DNA of 64,000 nt from contig OZ024833.1 in NCBI GenBank assembly GCA_964016985.1, positions 63,195,463 to 63,259,462 of the forward strand, in the 5' to 3' direction. Source of the stretch: Anodontia alba. Lineage: Eukaryota > Mollusca > Bivalvia > Lucinida > Lucinidae. A program made the translations under genes and the position numbers. The notes under the pieces were generated by a model. The model was not told where the DNA came from, ran no database searches, and worked only from the letters and a program-made list of their open reading frames with translations. Shown here in pieces: positions 12,854-24,924 of this stretch (position 1 is the stretch's first letter; each line of letters begins with the position of its first letter).

Positions 12854-13524
12854 ATTTTTTCAGCTGCCTTTTACACAAAAAAATGTGAAAAAATGTTGCG
12901 TTTGGTGCTTTAGTGGGTCCGATTTGGTAGTGCTCTTAAAGATTCAAAGCGATTTTGCCAAATATTTCATACATAGTTGTAAAGACGAAATATTATATAA
13001 TATAAAAGCTTACAAACTGAAGCATATTTTACAGTTTGCTAAAATGAGAATTAACAGGGCAGTATACAAGAATTCGTGAATCTAGCCCTTTACGATACTA
13101 TGCTTCATATAATTCAACACTACAATTTTATAATATCTGAAATATCTTCAATAAAATATAATCTAAAATTTCATCAGCTGCACTATTCATGAACAATATT
13201 TCACCTGATATCTGCCAAGTGCACCGAGGACGTAAATTATGCAGCCTGGATGTTTAGATTAAAATATCAACCATAAGTTGTAAAATATTCGTAAAAAGAC
13301 AGTTCTAAGCCGTTTAATCATCAAAAACAGCAGTAAGACGCACAAACAATTGGAGCATAGGAACATTTTCTGTCCTTTGAAAAAGCCCATTTTTAAAAGG
13401 TTCGGATACTAGGCAGTGCTCCAGCTGGGCTTTGAGTGCAGAGGGGTACCGGGTAGGGCATTTTGTTTTTTCTTTTTTTTTTTTTTGGGGGGGGGGGGGG
13501 GGCGGTCGTGAAAGAATGGTGGCT

Positions 13525-13724
13525 NNNNNNNNNNNNNNNNNNNNNNNNNNNNNNNNNNNNNNNNNNNNNNNNNNNNNNNNNNNNNNNNNNNNNNNNNNNN
13601 NNNNNNNNNNNNNNNNNNNNNNNNNNNNNNNNNNNNNNNNNNNNNNNNNNNNNNNNNNNNNNNNNNNNNNNNNNNNNNNNNNNNNNNNNNNNNNNNNNNN
13701 NNNNNNNNNNNNNNNNNNNNNNNN
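13525..13724. other. Assembly gap, 200 N
   Basis: Exactly 200 undetermined bases, probably a fixed-size gap, between a T15/G18 run on the left and a T-run shortly to the right. Homopolymers on both sides probably caused the break. Confidence 0.99.
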
Positions 13725-13755
13725 ATGGCTATGAAAGATTTAAAAAAATGAGTAC

Positions 13756-13786
<31 letters not shown>

Positions 13787-14164
13787 TGTTTAATAATGTA
13801 TACCCCTGCATACCCTTGATTTTGCTGTTGATTATGTGGGGGAGGGGTCACGTTTCATGGACTTTTTAACAAAATTTTTATCTCCTTTTTGCAAAATCAC
13901 GGCAATCTCTTAGGTGTCCTTCAACTTAAAAATTCACCATTTCCATCACTTAATGTGTAATTTTAGCTTTTTGTGAATGGTTATGTATTGTGATAATTCA
14001 TGCGCTAGTTGAAGAAAAATTATGTTTTGTAATATTAGCTACAGGACGTATAAATTTACTTACAATACGTACATTCAGACACAGAGCAAATAAAATAGAT
14101 TTGCTGCTAGATTTTAAGGAGAACTGATACACTTACAGAGATAGGTAATTCTTATAAAATTCCA

Positions 14165-14275
14165 ATTACCTCCCTTCTGAAAAGGGGTCTACTCTAAAAG
14201 GAAAGACTTTGCTTCCGTTTGGAGCAAACTCTTTCAGAATGGCCCCTTCACCTTCTTAGTAAGGGGATCAATGTA
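14165..14275. repeat. FB10 fold-back
   Basis: TTCTGAAAAGGGGTCTACTC and GGAAAGACTTTGCTTCC, right arm AGAATGGCCCCTTCACC. Confidence 0.6.
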
Positions 14276-14612
14276 CAGGAGAGCAAATAGGAAATCCCAA
14301 GTCAGAAACTGTGAAATTCATATGAAATGTCAAACCTTATTTTCCCTGAAAAAAAAGTGACGTCTGCTGTAGTGATTAGCGCTTTAAGGATTAAATGATA
14401 AAGCACAAAAGAAAGGAAAACTGCAGAATCATGAGACAGACGAAAATGATGAATGGATTTACTACGAAAGTTCGGTTACGCTTGCAATGCATTGAAAATG
14501 CATTTCCAAGTACGTAGACTCCACGAAAACACGGCTCGTTTAGATGTTAAAGTATTATTTATGTGCGTTCCACTGAAAAGATTCTTAGATAGATGGGCCG
14601 CGCCTGCGAAAA

Positions 14613-14697
14613 TGTGCCTTCGGGCATATGCGGACAGCGAAGGCCCAGATCAGCTTGCGCATCCGCGCAGTCTGATCAGGGCCTTCACTGTCCGCTA
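14613..14697. repeat. FB3 hairpin
   Basis: GCATATGCGGACAGCGAAGG and complement around GCGCATCCGCGC; a GCGCATGCGC-rich segment follows at 14757-14830, as in the copy at 47926. Confidence 0.75.
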
Positions 14698-15172
14698 ACA
14701 GAATCATTGGATACTACAGAATGTGTGAATGGAGAGCAAAGGCCTGGATGAAACATTGCGCATGCGCAGGATCGTATGAATCTGCGCATTTTGCGCATGT
14801 GCGAAATCACTTTTTCGCTTGACGCGGCCCAGATAATAAAATGCTTGTTCTAAAGGCTTACTCTGCCAGACAGGTTATTTATTGGGCGCCGATGCGCTAA
14901 TTTCTCAACCATTGCTCGCGCGCTGTAAAGACATCACGGTCTCTGCAATGCATGTTTATGTGGTGTACATGAACCGCTTAATTCTGTTCTGAAGATGGAA
15001 TGATGTCGTTATAATTGGATGAGTCTATTTCAAACCAGGAGCGCAGTGGTGCAGTGGTAGAGTGTTTGACTTTATAAAAGTCGAGCCTCTCCACTGGGGC
15101 CACACAAGTTGTTTCGAGTCTTTGCCAGTATTGCACGATCGATGATAAAAGCTTACACAGAGACCGACCGAC

Positions 15173-15200
15173 CGACAGACAGACAGACAGACAGACAGAG
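15173..15200. repeat. (GACA)n array
   Basis: Short CAGA/GACA tetranucleotide run. Confidence 0.85.
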
Positions 15201-15307
15201 ATGCAGAGAGAGATACAGAGAGAGCGGTCTTCGTTTATGGGAGAAATGGCTACACTTTCAGGGGAGGCAAATCTGTCAAAATTGTTTTACCTCCCTTCCG
15301 AAAAGGA

Positions 15308-15458
<151 letters not shown>

Positions 15459-16084
15459 CAAATAAAATCATTTCTTAACGATGGCAACTCTGTTGGACTT
15501 GTCCTGATTTAGAAATCGGTACAAGGTGAGAAATTTATATTTTTAATTAATTAAACCAAGAAAGCGTAAATATTGATTTCTAAGCCGTTGACTAGAAACG
15601 ACACTGTTGCGCTGAATGCCAAATCTTGGATTTCACTCTTGGCCACCGAGCCTGATTCATTAAATTATGCCATTCCAATACTCCCGCGACCGGTTCATCT
15701 AATGTATAACAAGTACACACATCTTTATGTGTCTGCATGTAATCATTTTCTTGCATTTAACGAACAACCTCGAAAATCCAGAACACATTTCCGACTAATT
15801 TACTAATATTCCCTGGTTTGCCTTGCCTCTTTAGTAGCATTAGGAGAGTCTGCACTCGTATAAGCTTACATTACTTATATTAAATCATTCCAAGCGAAAG
15901 TGGCCCTTAGAGCAGCTCTTGCTTGGCTTGGGAATTGCTGCGTGCAATGCGTGTAGATATAGCTTAAGTTCCGTCTATGCGTCTGTTTGTTTAGGGCTGT
16001 GTCAGTTCTTCGTCGCAGTTTTACAGTTTGTCAACTTTATTAGAACATAAAATATTTGAGCTGCTTAATAAGAATATGAGTTTC

Positions 16085-16162
16085 ATCGCATAAGCGGACA
16101 GCGTAGGCCCAGATCAGACTGCGCGCATGCGCAGTCTGATCAGGGCCTTCGCTGTCCGCCTA
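16085..16162. repeat. FB3 hairpin
   Basis: GCATAAGCGGACAGCGTAGG ... GCCTTCGCTGTCCGC around TGCGCGCATGCGCA. Confidence 0.75.
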
Positions 16163-16330
16163 TATAATCGTTGGGTACTGTAGAAAATATGGACAGATGG
16201 ACAAACAATGCATTTATCAGGCTGGGAGGATGCACATGTTGATCTGATCCTCGCTGTTCGCATATTACATAACAACTCTCTTCTAATTCTGCACCTCATT
16301 TACTGTTTTACATACAAAACGAACATCAGC

Positions 16331-16552
16331 CACCGTATTGATCCTAAATATTAGAATATCTCATCTCCTTACCGTACTTGTCCAAGTTAAGCTTGAACAA
16401 GACCATTTACTGCCTGTTTATATGGCTAAAAGACTGCTGGATTTGTGGCAAACAGTGTAGACCCTGATCAGACGCCGCGGTCTGCGGCGTCTGATCAGGG
16501 TCTACACTGTGTGCTCATGCCTGTCTGTCCCAATATTTAAGGTTATTACGGT
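16331..16552. mobile_element. FB2 element, long form with TA-type ends
   Basis: Outer ends ACCGTATTGATCCTAAATAT / TATTTAAGGTTATTACGGTA. The inner hairpin (16447-16513) has GGCAAACAGTGTAGACCCTG arms around GACGCCGCGGTCTGCGGCGT. Ends and a flanking TA suggest a mariner-type MITE (inference). Confidence 0.75.
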
Positions 16553-16669
16553 ATTACCGTATAGCCAGAAGATTATAATGCCAGGCTCTAAGCTTACAAA
16601 TGACTTTTACATACCGAATAATTATTATTTTAAAAATAAACCATAGAAACATTTCATTGATTTCATCGG

Positions 16670-17005
16670 CACAGTTCTGATAATAGACCAGAACATATGT
16701 TTTCCTGGAGAGCGTAAGAGAAATGTTGTCTCTCAGTATTGTATTTTTCCTGGAGATTTAGAAGAGTAGAAAGGAAGGGACGTTTCATATTATTTATTGA
16801 TGAAATCATGAGAAATCACTACATTTCACATAGTCTTTAACGTAATGGACACAGTTCTGATGACAGAACATATGTTTTCCCGGAGAAAGCAAGAGAAATA
16901 TTCCCGGCGTCTCAGTATTGTATTTATCTGGAGAATAAGAACAGTTAATAGAATGGAAGGGACGTTTTATGTTGTTTGTAGATGAAATCATGAGAAATCA
17001 GTATT
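16670..17005. repeat. 180-bp tandem duplication
   Basis: CACAGTTCTGATAATAGACC at 16670 and CACAGTTCTGATGACAGAAC at 16850; both copies carry CAGTATTGTATTT, GAAGGGACGTTT and GATGAAATCATGAGAAATCA. Confidence 0.85.
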
Positions 17006-17315
17006 TGATGAGCATCGATCCTGTCTGCAGTACGCTAGACAGATAAATAAACTCGATTTCTTACACGACCCAGCTTGGAAAAACGTATGTGTATTTGGCT
17101 GTTTTCAGTTTGTCGACGCTGACACCCAAAACTTAGCCTTTCCCGCCCGCAAGGTTTTTCACTGTTCGCAGTGTTGTACCTACTAGGAGCTTAAACAGGC
17201 AGCGATGGCGCCAGCCGGTCTCTGCAAACGGTGACCAGCTTGCCCACTGTAGGGCCTTCCTTCGCATATGGCATCACTGTATCTATCCTAAGTATTGGAA
17301 CAGATAGGTCTGTGC

Positions 17316-17382
17316 AAACAGCGTAGACCTAGATCAGACACCGAAGAACGCGGCGTCTGATCAGGGTCTACACTGTTTGCCG
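17316..17382. repeat. FB2 hairpin
   Basis: TGCAAACAGCGTAGACCTAG arm, complement GGGTCTACACTGTTTGCCG, centre with GAACGCGGCGTC. Confidence 0.75.
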
Positions 17383-17491
17383 TTCACCAATCCAGCAGTT
17401 TTTGAAGCAAAAGTGACTTTTCAGAATTTATGACGTGGGCTCAGGGTCTGCGCCATTTGTCACTCACTTACCTAGCAGATTAAACCCTACC

Positions 17492-17562
17492 TTTGCAAAC
17501 AGTGTAGATCCAGATCAGTTGGCTTCTGAAGAAGCCAACTGATCTGGATCTGCACTGTTTGT
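17492..17562. repeat. FB2 hairpin, alternative core
   Basis: TTGCAAACAGTGTAGATCCA arm with core AGTTGGCTTCTGAAGAAGCC instead of the GACGCCGC core. Confidence 0.8.
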
Positions 17563-17734
17563 CATTAAGTATGTGAATTTGTATCAAAATCCAGAATCAG
17601 AATCTGAATAGGTGAAAATCATAAGTGGGCGTGGCATCTTAATTCATTCAGCAGGACAAGGATTATTTTTATGATTAGTGTGGTTAGGAGTTGAGATGCC
17701 CCAATTTTAGGTGAAATACATCAATGCCTGGTCA

Positions 17735-17802
17735 AACAGAGTAGACCCATGATCAGATGCCGCAGAACGCGGCGACTGATCAGAGTTGACTCTATTTACC
17801 AC
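17735..17802. repeat. FB2 hairpin, diverged
   Basis: TCAAACAGAGTAGACCCATG ... AGTTGACTCTATTTACC; core GCCGCAGAACGCGGC. Confidence 0.7.
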
Positions 17803-17943
17803 TCACCAAGCAAAAGTGACCTTTTTTTTTTCTCATTTTTTTTTTTTTTTTTTTTTTCTCATTTTTTTTTTTTTTTTTTTTTTTGGATGTGTAATAAGGT
17901 GTTAAGGTGTCCAAATATTTATGATGAATACGTTAACGCCTGA

Positions 17944-18014
17944 GCAAACAGTGTAGACCCAGATCAGATGCCGCAGAACGCGGTGTTTGATAAGAGTCGT
18001 CTCTGTTTACCACT
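17944..18014. repeat. FB2 hairpin, diverged
   Basis: AGCAAACAGTGTAGACCCAG ... GTCGTCTCTGTTTACC; core GCCGCAGAACGCGGT. Confidence 0.7.
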
Positions 18015-18395
18015 CATCCAGAAGTGTTTAGACACCTGAGCATGTACCAAAATGAACTCTCGTTTTTCCTCATTTTTTTTGAGAAGTGTGGTAATTTAGA
18101 GTGATTACGATAACCCATTTCACGTCTCCGATGTATCATCTACTCTGAAAGCTTTGTCGCCGTATTTCTGGGAATCGCAGACTTGAGCAGCCTAACAAGG
18201 AGGCAGTAATTCCGTTAAAAATCATTTTATGGTCCCGATAGAGACATATATACCTATAATAGGTCTCTTTTCCATATACGCCTAAGATTGTGTTTCTGTT
18301 TTTGTGGCGAACGAAATTATGTGAAAATCAATGGCTAGACTGCGATGATTAAGTGCTGTATAGATGGCGGGCATCTACAGTGTTAAAGCGACCCT

Positions 18396-18471
18396 AGCGC
18401 ATATGCGAATAGCGCAGACCTTGATCATGCTGCGCGGATGCGCAGCCTGATCAGGGTCTGCGCCGTTCGCT
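18396..18471. repeat. FB3 hairpin
   Basis: AGCGCATATGCGAATAGCGC ... GGTCTGCGCCGTTCGC around GCGCGGATGCGC. Confidence 0.75.
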
Positions 18472-18556
18472 CATAGGCACTTTTCACAGATCACATCAAA
18501 TTTTAAAATTTACCGAATGAAAAGAAGTGTTCTATGCAGTTTTGTTATTTTCATAA

Positions 18557-18758
18557 TACCATATTTACCATAAATATTGGGACATCTGAACTCCCTACCA
18601 TATTTGTCCTAAAATTTGAATAAGTTCATCTTTACAACCTGTTGATGTGTCTAATCACTTCTGGGTGATTGGAAAACAGTGTAGACCTGATCAGACGCCG
18701 CAGAATGCGGCTTCTGATCTTGGTCTGCACTGTCCCAATAATTAAATTTTTTACGGTA
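18557..18758. mobile_element. FB2 element, long form
   Basis: TACCATATTTACCATAAATA end, TGTTGATGTGTCTAATCACT interior, degraded hairpin, end TTTTTTACGGTA. Confidence 0.75.
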
Positions 18759-19180
18759 ATAATGACTTTGTATTAGTACTATTTTGCATTTGAATTCGGA
18801 CAAGATAAAAGAAGAAAAAAGATGTATATTTTAATTTACACGAGAAGATTTAGTTATTGAAATCGCCCAATGAAGGCGATTGTAATGCTACCCACAACAT
18901 AGGTTTAAAACAAAAGTTTAACCTGGAGGTATCAGCGATGACATATTGAATGTGGAAAAAAACGAAGTTTGTTTGACAAGGATAAAATCAGAAGTACGCC
19001 AAATGGTTCGTCTCCTCCGGGATATGTTTATTTGTCCGTCTCGTGTTTATTAACGGGATCAATGTCGCCATTCGGATCTGCTCCAGGCGCTTGGATTTCA
19101 CCCACTTCATCAAATATGTCAGAAGATATCGCCGCCTATCTTGAGAGTGGAGCCAGTGGCGGAGATGCATTCGATCAAAC

Positions 19181-19386
19181 GTTAACGCTTAGCATTACGG
19201 ATAAAATTTTCAGCAGACAACATTTGGACATATTTTTCTTATTTTTCCCCAGGAATCAGGCTTTGACATTTCATACAAATTAGGGGACAATTTGCATTAA
19301 ATGTCTAATCCTGATTTCTGGGAAAAATAAGAAAAATATCCGTTTGGTTTCTGCTGAATTAGCCCACAGAGTGATAAAGGTTAAAT
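19181..19386. repeat. FB5 fold-back
   Basis: TTCAGCAGACAACATTTGG ... GGTTTCTGCTGAATT; arms with TTTGACATTTCATACAAATT. Confidence 0.75.
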
Positions 19387-19879
19387 TACGTACACGCCGG
19401 GGACCAATCTAAAGTGGTTTTGGACATTAAAGACTAGCGAAGATTCATATCAGCCCGTGCATCCACGCTGTCTGGTCAGGGCATCCGTTGTTCGCAAGTA
19501 TTGTATCTGAAGTTCGCATCATCTAAGAATCGAACAGTCGCAGCGGAAGGAGAGATCAGACTGCGATAATGCGCAGGCTGGGATAGGCTTTCATTGACTG
19601 ACGGTATAATTGAGGTGGTTTTCTTGTATCCCGGCTCAAACAGAAATTATGGCGAATTCGGCTGTATTGTCTAGTCTGTTCGGGGTCGTTGTCAGTTCTA
19701 ATTCCTGCGATTATCTTTACTGTGTCTGAGAGTTTTAGATTGTTTGTATAAAGCATACTGTAATTTGTAAATAAAAAAAACAGACCGTGATTCCAGTACC
19801 AGATAAAGAATGTCCATATGAATATTATAGTTGTATCCTGATTTCTTCAGACACACAGAAAGGCCATTATATACTAATA

Positions 19880-20390
19880 TACCGTATTCGACCTAATTAC
19901 CGCACATACCCCTATAAGCGCATAGTCAAGCAATTCCGTAGTCGTCAGATTACAGCCAGTGTACTTTTTGTCTACTTCTTTATAAAGGCATATGTTGTCG
20001 ATGCAATTCAAATGAATCCCCACTACACATGCTTCTATGAAGAAAATCAGAAAAAATGCATAAACATCATCAAACAATTCCTTTTTTCTTGAAAGTGTAC
20101 CTTTAGTAGGTAGATACACTACAACCCCTTTATAACACGGTTCGTTATAACACGGGTTTGGATATAACACGGTTCAAAGATGGATCCCAAAAATGTATAG
20201 ATTATATTGAAAAATGACCATAAGTGGTCATTTTTCAATATAATCTATACATTTTTGTTCGGATATAACACGGTTGTTTAACCAACAGTAGTGCTATAAA
20301 GAGGTTATGGTGTACATGTTTTACCACAAGTTTTCCCAGTAGTTTTGAAAAACCTAAGCGCATAGTGCGGTAATTAGGTCTAATACGGTA
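19880..20390. mobile_element. FB9 element interrupted by a second fold-back
   Basis: Ends TACCGTATTCGACCTAATTA / TAATTAGGTCTAATACGGTA. About 195 bp of unrelated ATAACACGG-repeat fold-back (20117-20312) is inserted in the right half, which explains the greater length than the 454-856 copy. Confidence 0.8.
20117..20312. mobile_element. Inserted fold-back with perfect 32-bp arms
   Basis: ACAACCCCTTTATAACACGG ... CTATAAAGAGGTTATGGTGT outer ends; perfect 32-bp inverted arms at 20189-20220 and 20225-20256 around a 4-nt loop; three ATAACACGG-like words on the left arm side. Confidence 0.75.
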
Positions 20391-20812
20391 AGTAAGAAAC
20401 TTCAGGTTGTGTCTTGAAAAAATAAATAGATTATGCACTGTAACCTAACGGCTTCCGTTCTACTGCATCTAAAAGAGAAACTGGCACACTTACGAGGAAA
20501 ACACATCTTTAAAATTAATATATATTGTTTTATGCTCCCTTCTGAAAGGGGTCTACTATAAAAGGAAAAAAAATGCTCCGCTTCGCGTTATAGCGTTATA
20601 TCCAAAATAGTGTTTTAATGTATAGCGTTATAAAGAGACCAGATATTTCGATTTGAAAATCAGATATTCATGTTTTAGAAGCATATTGATTCTAGTTATG
20701 TAGTAAGTTCTAGTTGGCTTTGTTAGGAACTCAGTAGATGGAAGGTTTGTTGGGCGTTTTGCCTTTTACATGTAATTAGCTACTTATGTTATGTTAGTTA
20801 ATTAGTCAGTTT

Positions 20813-20882
20813 CTCACTCACTCACTCACTCACTCACTCACTCACTCACTCACTCACTCACTCACTTTCTCACTCACTCTCT
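20813..20882. repeat. (CTCA)n array before the BAMBI-like ectodomain exon
   Basis: About 13 CTCA units plus a short second run, ending about 60 bp upstream of the acceptor. Confidence 0.97.
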
Positions 20883-20943
20883 TATTTACATGCCGTTCAA
20901 GAGAAACTTGTATGTAATATTGTATATTTACGTCTTTTTTTAG

Positions 20944-21366
20944 GTGAAATCCGCTGCTACTGCAACGAATCAGGCTGTGTAACAACTGGCTACATGTGCA
21001 AATCCCAGCTCGGCACCTGCTACACACAAGTAACTTACAGCGACCCGGACACAATGCCTACCGTCGTTCACGGATGCGCAGACAAACTTACAGAGTCCAT
21101 ACTTCGAACGTGCACGGGCTCACCAATCACAGATGACGAAAACGAAAAACTCAATCAAAACATATCAGAAAACTCTGTAGAAAGTGCTAGTAATCTTTAC
21201 AAAGTAGAAATAACAGAAAGTAATGTAAATAATATAATAGACAATTCAGTTGATCCTAGTCTTGAACCAACAGTGACATGTTGTTCAAACGATATGTGCA
21301 ATTATAGAGACAGCGTGGACATTAGCATAGTGATAGACACACAATCAAATGATAGTGCTAAACGAG
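20944..21366 (+). CDS. BAMBI: BAMBI-like TGF-beta pseudoreceptor, ectodomain exon
   Basis: Internal coding exon for the extracellular part of a BMP and activin membrane-bound inhibitor homologue. BAMBI proteins resemble type I TGF-beta receptors but lack the kinase, so they dampen BMP, activin and TGF-beta signalling at the cell surface. Seen: a T-rich acceptor ending TTTTTTTAG, then an open frame that starts mid-codon (phase 1) with GEIRCYCNESGC, followed by TTGYMCKSQLGTCYT and ending with the CCSNDMCNYRD box. The cysteine spacing and the CCxxDxCN signature fit the activin-receptor / three-finger fold, and GEIRCYC...TGYMCKS is the family's hallmark start. The middle (about residues 60-105) is a Ser/Asn-rich insert with one N-glycosylation sequon (NIS). 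The donor is GAG|GTATGT, leaving one base of the next codon. About 141 residues are encoded. The signal-peptide exon is missing from what I can find. Family call is strong; exact orthology is inferred. Confidence 0.9.
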
Positions 21367-21452
21367 GTATGTATATAATATTTTTCACTTTTCTACTCAG
21401 TCCCAACCATCCACGGCTCTCTTAACAGTAACCTTTACGACTTGCACGAGGA

Positions 21453-21685
21453 AGAACAGTCAGTCAAAATACCATCTAATAAACGCACGATGTCGCGACG
21501 TCGTTACGACGTAATAACGTCGCTTCGACGTCGAAACGACATTGTAGGTTTATTTAGCAGAGGATGAACAGTCAGTCAAAAATACCACCTAATAAACGCA
21601 CGATGTAGCGACAACGTCATTTCGACGTCAAAGCGACCTTATCGCTGCGACGTCGAAACGACTTTGTAGGTTTATTTAACAGATA
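21453..21685. repeat. Tandem pair of ACGTCG palindromes after the ectodomain exon
   Basis: Two copies, about 112 bp apart, of GAACAGTCAGTCAAAATACC followed by a fold-back bounded by CTAATAAACGCACGATGT and ACATTGTAGGTTTATTTAG. Unusually CpG-rich for this AT-rich intron; resembles FB7 internally. Confidence 0.75.
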
Positions 21686-21889
21686 TAGATGGGTTAAAAT
21701 AGAAAAGGCGGAATGGACTTAATCTTTAATGTACAGGACTTATAAACTGAATGAACTTAATTTGCTAAACAAAACATCGAAAACAGAATCAAAAATATTA
21801 ATCTAGCCTTGCACCACGCTAGGAGTTTTACATTTCTAGTCAAACAAAGGTAGCATACTTCTCCTTGACTATTTTTCTACACATATTAT

Positions 21890-21972
21890 CTCCCTTACCA
21901 GTCAGAAACTCGTATCAGCCTAACCAGAGAGAAGGACATTCCAAAAGACAGGAGTTTTGTAAAATGTAAATA
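21890..21972 (-). repeat. Dispersed repeat, inverted copy of 60960-61055
   Basis: ATCTCCCTTACCAGTCAGAA and GAGAGAAGGACATTCCAAAA; the reverse complement appears at 60960-61055. No function apparent. Confidence 0.7.
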
Positions 21973-22182
21973 GTTTTTATGCTGATTGAACAGTCTAATA
22001 TTAATCCTCTGCACAGGTATCGCAATTTTAACATATCTCGGAATTTTATCAAACTTCGAAAACTAACAGAGACGGATCATTTAACCCCTGTCCTGCTGAA
22101 CAAATTGACGCCACACCCACTTCTAGTTTTCAGCCAGTCAGATTGCTTGATCTGGATTGTTGCTATAAATTCAAATACTTAA

Positions 22183-22251
22183 TGGCAAACAGTGAAGATC
22201 AGATCAGTTGGCTTCTTCAGAAGCCAACTGATCTGGATCTTCACTGTTTGC
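22183..22251. repeat. FB2 hairpin, alternative core
   Basis: GGCAAACAGTGAAGATCAGA arm with AGTTGGCTTCTTCAGAAGCC core. Confidence 0.8.
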
Positions 22252-22934
22252 AAAGGCAGGGTATATCCGTGTTCAGCAGGACTAGGGTTAACATTTTATG
22301 AAGGTTCTATACTACCTTCTGGGAATTTCTGCAAACCTCCGTGCAATATCATTGTCAATGCTGCGCTACTTAATTTGCATACGAGTCAGTACGCACATGC
22401 TGCGTTAGATATTTATAAATGTAGAAATCCCTAAAGCATTTAAACATGCAGCAATGAGACGCCAGACATCAAAATGATGAACTCTTGGGCTTGCGATGCA
22501 ATTGCTTTCAGGTTCACAATTACGTATCGATTATTTCTTTCGATTAGTTTATCGATTATTTTCTTTCGTTGTTTGAGCCGTATCCTAAACGACATCAGCG
22601 AACAGCATGGGCCAAGATCGGCTCGTGCGCCTGCGCAGGCTAATCCGGGCCTCTGAGTTCCGCCTGTATATTTCATATACACACTGTATTAACATATGTC
22701 AATGGCTGTATCGAAACCAAACTGCGCATACACAAACTTATAAGACACTATTCACATTTGTTAGGGCCTTTTTTGCTTAAAACACACCAATGCATAATAG
22801 TTGCTAAATATCTGCATTTTTTTTTTTTCAATTTTTAAATAAAATAACCATTTGTCTTCCTCATTAGGTTAAGTTGGTGTTTTAAATAATTGAATATTTA
22901 TAAATGTCGAATGAGTCGAAGTAAGCAGAATGTT

Positions 22935-23007
22935 ATATGCATACAACGAAGGCCCAGACCAGACTGCGCATCTGCGCAGTCTGGTCTGGGCATTCGTTGT
23001 TCGCATT
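22935..23007. repeat. FB3 hairpin
   Basis: GCATACAACGAAGGCCCAGA arm, near-perfect complement, centre TGCGCATCTGCGCA. Confidence 0.8.
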
Positions 23008-23812
23008 TTAGAATCTAAAGCCCAAATATTTTTTGGCATCGAATGACTATGGCCTTGCGCATGTGCACATGCTGACAAGGGCCCATAGTGTTTGCTTATA
23101 GAATTGAGCAGGATTTGGCGTGTCCCCCGTCTTAGTTGCATATTATGATTGTACTGCAAGCATAATGTCTAGCAGGAATAGCCAACATGTCTATATTAAC
23201 TTTTACGACCAAACCATTTTTATTAAAAATTAAGTTTATTGCAGTTATAAAATGAATTCCGGTAAAAATGACTGACAGAAGGCAGCGTGGATTAAAGAAA
23301 GAACATGGGTAAAATATTCATATGAACCATAACCCTTTGAGAGGAATTGAGGTGAATGGATACACTCAAAAGATATTGCTGCCGTTTTTGCAAAGAGCGA
23401 TAACTTGTGCGAACACAGAGTTACCGCCCTAGTATTTTAGATCTTTAAAAAATAAGGTACACTCTTAAAGAGCAGATTTTTCCCCCGGAGAGGGAGCTAA
23501 TTCTTTCCATTTATGGTAAATCCAAGTGACCGGCAGTGAGAAGGGAAACAACTATTTTCATGTCTAAGTTATTTCCGTAGGAGGTATATTAGCATTTTAG
23601 GTCGATTGTTTATAATCGAGCCATAGTATACAAACGCCAAAATTTCTTTAAGGTAGTTGTCCACGTGATTATCATCGACTAATGTAATCCAGACGAAATC
23701 CAGGTAACGGCTATTTATAGCCGCACTATTCTTTGTCGCAGTGTCGTCAGAGTGCAATTAACAGAGGATTATCTGAAAACCTGGACCTGGACTGAGACGT
23801 TTGGGACATTTA

Positions 23813-23879
23813 CAAACAGTGCAGATCCAGTACAGACGCCACAGAACGCGGCGTCTGATTAGGGTCTGTACTATTTGCT
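23813..23879. repeat. FB2 hairpin
   Basis: ACAAACAGTGCAGATCCAGT ... GGGTCTGTACTATTTGC; GACGCC-type core. Confidence 0.75.
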
Positions 23880-24261
23880 TAGATTACAGGAAGTTATAAA
23901 AGGTTAAATCCCGTTCAGGACCATTCAGCCTACACTCAAAGACAAATGACCCACCAGTCGACCCACCAGTGCTGTCAGTGCTTTGATTGAAGGCTGCTTA
24001 CTTGTAGACCTTTTTTTTCACTTTGTCCTAATTATTTTCTAGTACTTGAAAGAGATAGACAAAGATATAATTTTGCGGTTGTACAGACTGGTCCGAGTCG
24101 TTCTGCAGTCCTCCCATAGCTTGACTCATTTTAGCCCATTTATGCCGAATGGATTCTTCTATCTTCACTCCTCTTCGGACTGGCCCATTTCCAAAATAAG
24201 GGAGGTCTGGTGATTTTTTTTCTCAATATAACCATGTTTTATAGAACTTCCTGTGTTTAAT

Positions 24262-24329
24262 ACAAACAGTGTAGACCCTGATCAGACGCCGCATTCTGCG
24301 GCGTCTGATCTGGGTCTACACTGTTTGCC
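24262..24329. repeat. FB2 hairpin, near perfect
   Basis: ACAAACAGTGTAGACCCTGA arm around GACGCCGCATTCTGCGGCGT. Confidence 0.85.
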
Positions 24330-24924
24330 AGTGTCCCTTTTATGGGACGCTAGGCATAAATGGGTTAAAGATATGCAGAATAATCCTTTTATAAATCTAC
24401 ATCTAAATACTTAAATAGCATTTTTGCAACTCATCAAGGAACGCAATGCATTAACTTATCAATCATTTTATTTATTTTTTTTTTTATTTAGTGTTACAGA
24501 TAAACAGAATATTCATTACGATGCATTCGTATTTCTCCATTTAACCACCTGAAACCGTGAAAAGAAAGTAACACAAAAAGGCACATTCACTGCAAAAAAG
24601 ACACTATTTTGATAACAATGACGATAAAAAGAGTCTTAATGTCATATCACAGAGGCTACGGGATTTGTCATACTGCCTTTAAATCTGAAGTTTAGGGCCT
24701 TAGAAGGAAATGCGCGCTAAAATTGATGAATATTGCAACATTTAACGCTGCAATTAAAAGCAGGAACAAGGACTGGCTGCCTGCACAAGAAATAACGTGC
24801 AATCCGAATAAATAATTGTTTACGGGTCAGCCAATGAAATCCTTCAGAATTTTTTGTTAAGGTGATTGATAGTTTTCCGCCATATTGTAGGGGTCCATTC
24901 TAAAAGAAAAGAATTTGTTCGAAT

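Noticed and set aside
12561..13079. 172-codon open frame, the longest outside the LINE
   Set aside because: No recognisable domain, low-complexity Phe/Lys-rich composition, and it spans an imperfect inverted repeat; AT-rich DNA gives such frames by chance.
13432..13783. Open frames spanning the N gap
   Set aside because: Mostly undetermined residues between homopolymers; no evidence of coding.
15040..15120. tRNA-like stretch AGTGGTGCAGTGGTAGAGTG
   Set aside because: The A-box-like part is fair, but the B-box-like GTTTCGAGTC is too far away and no cloverleaf is apparent.
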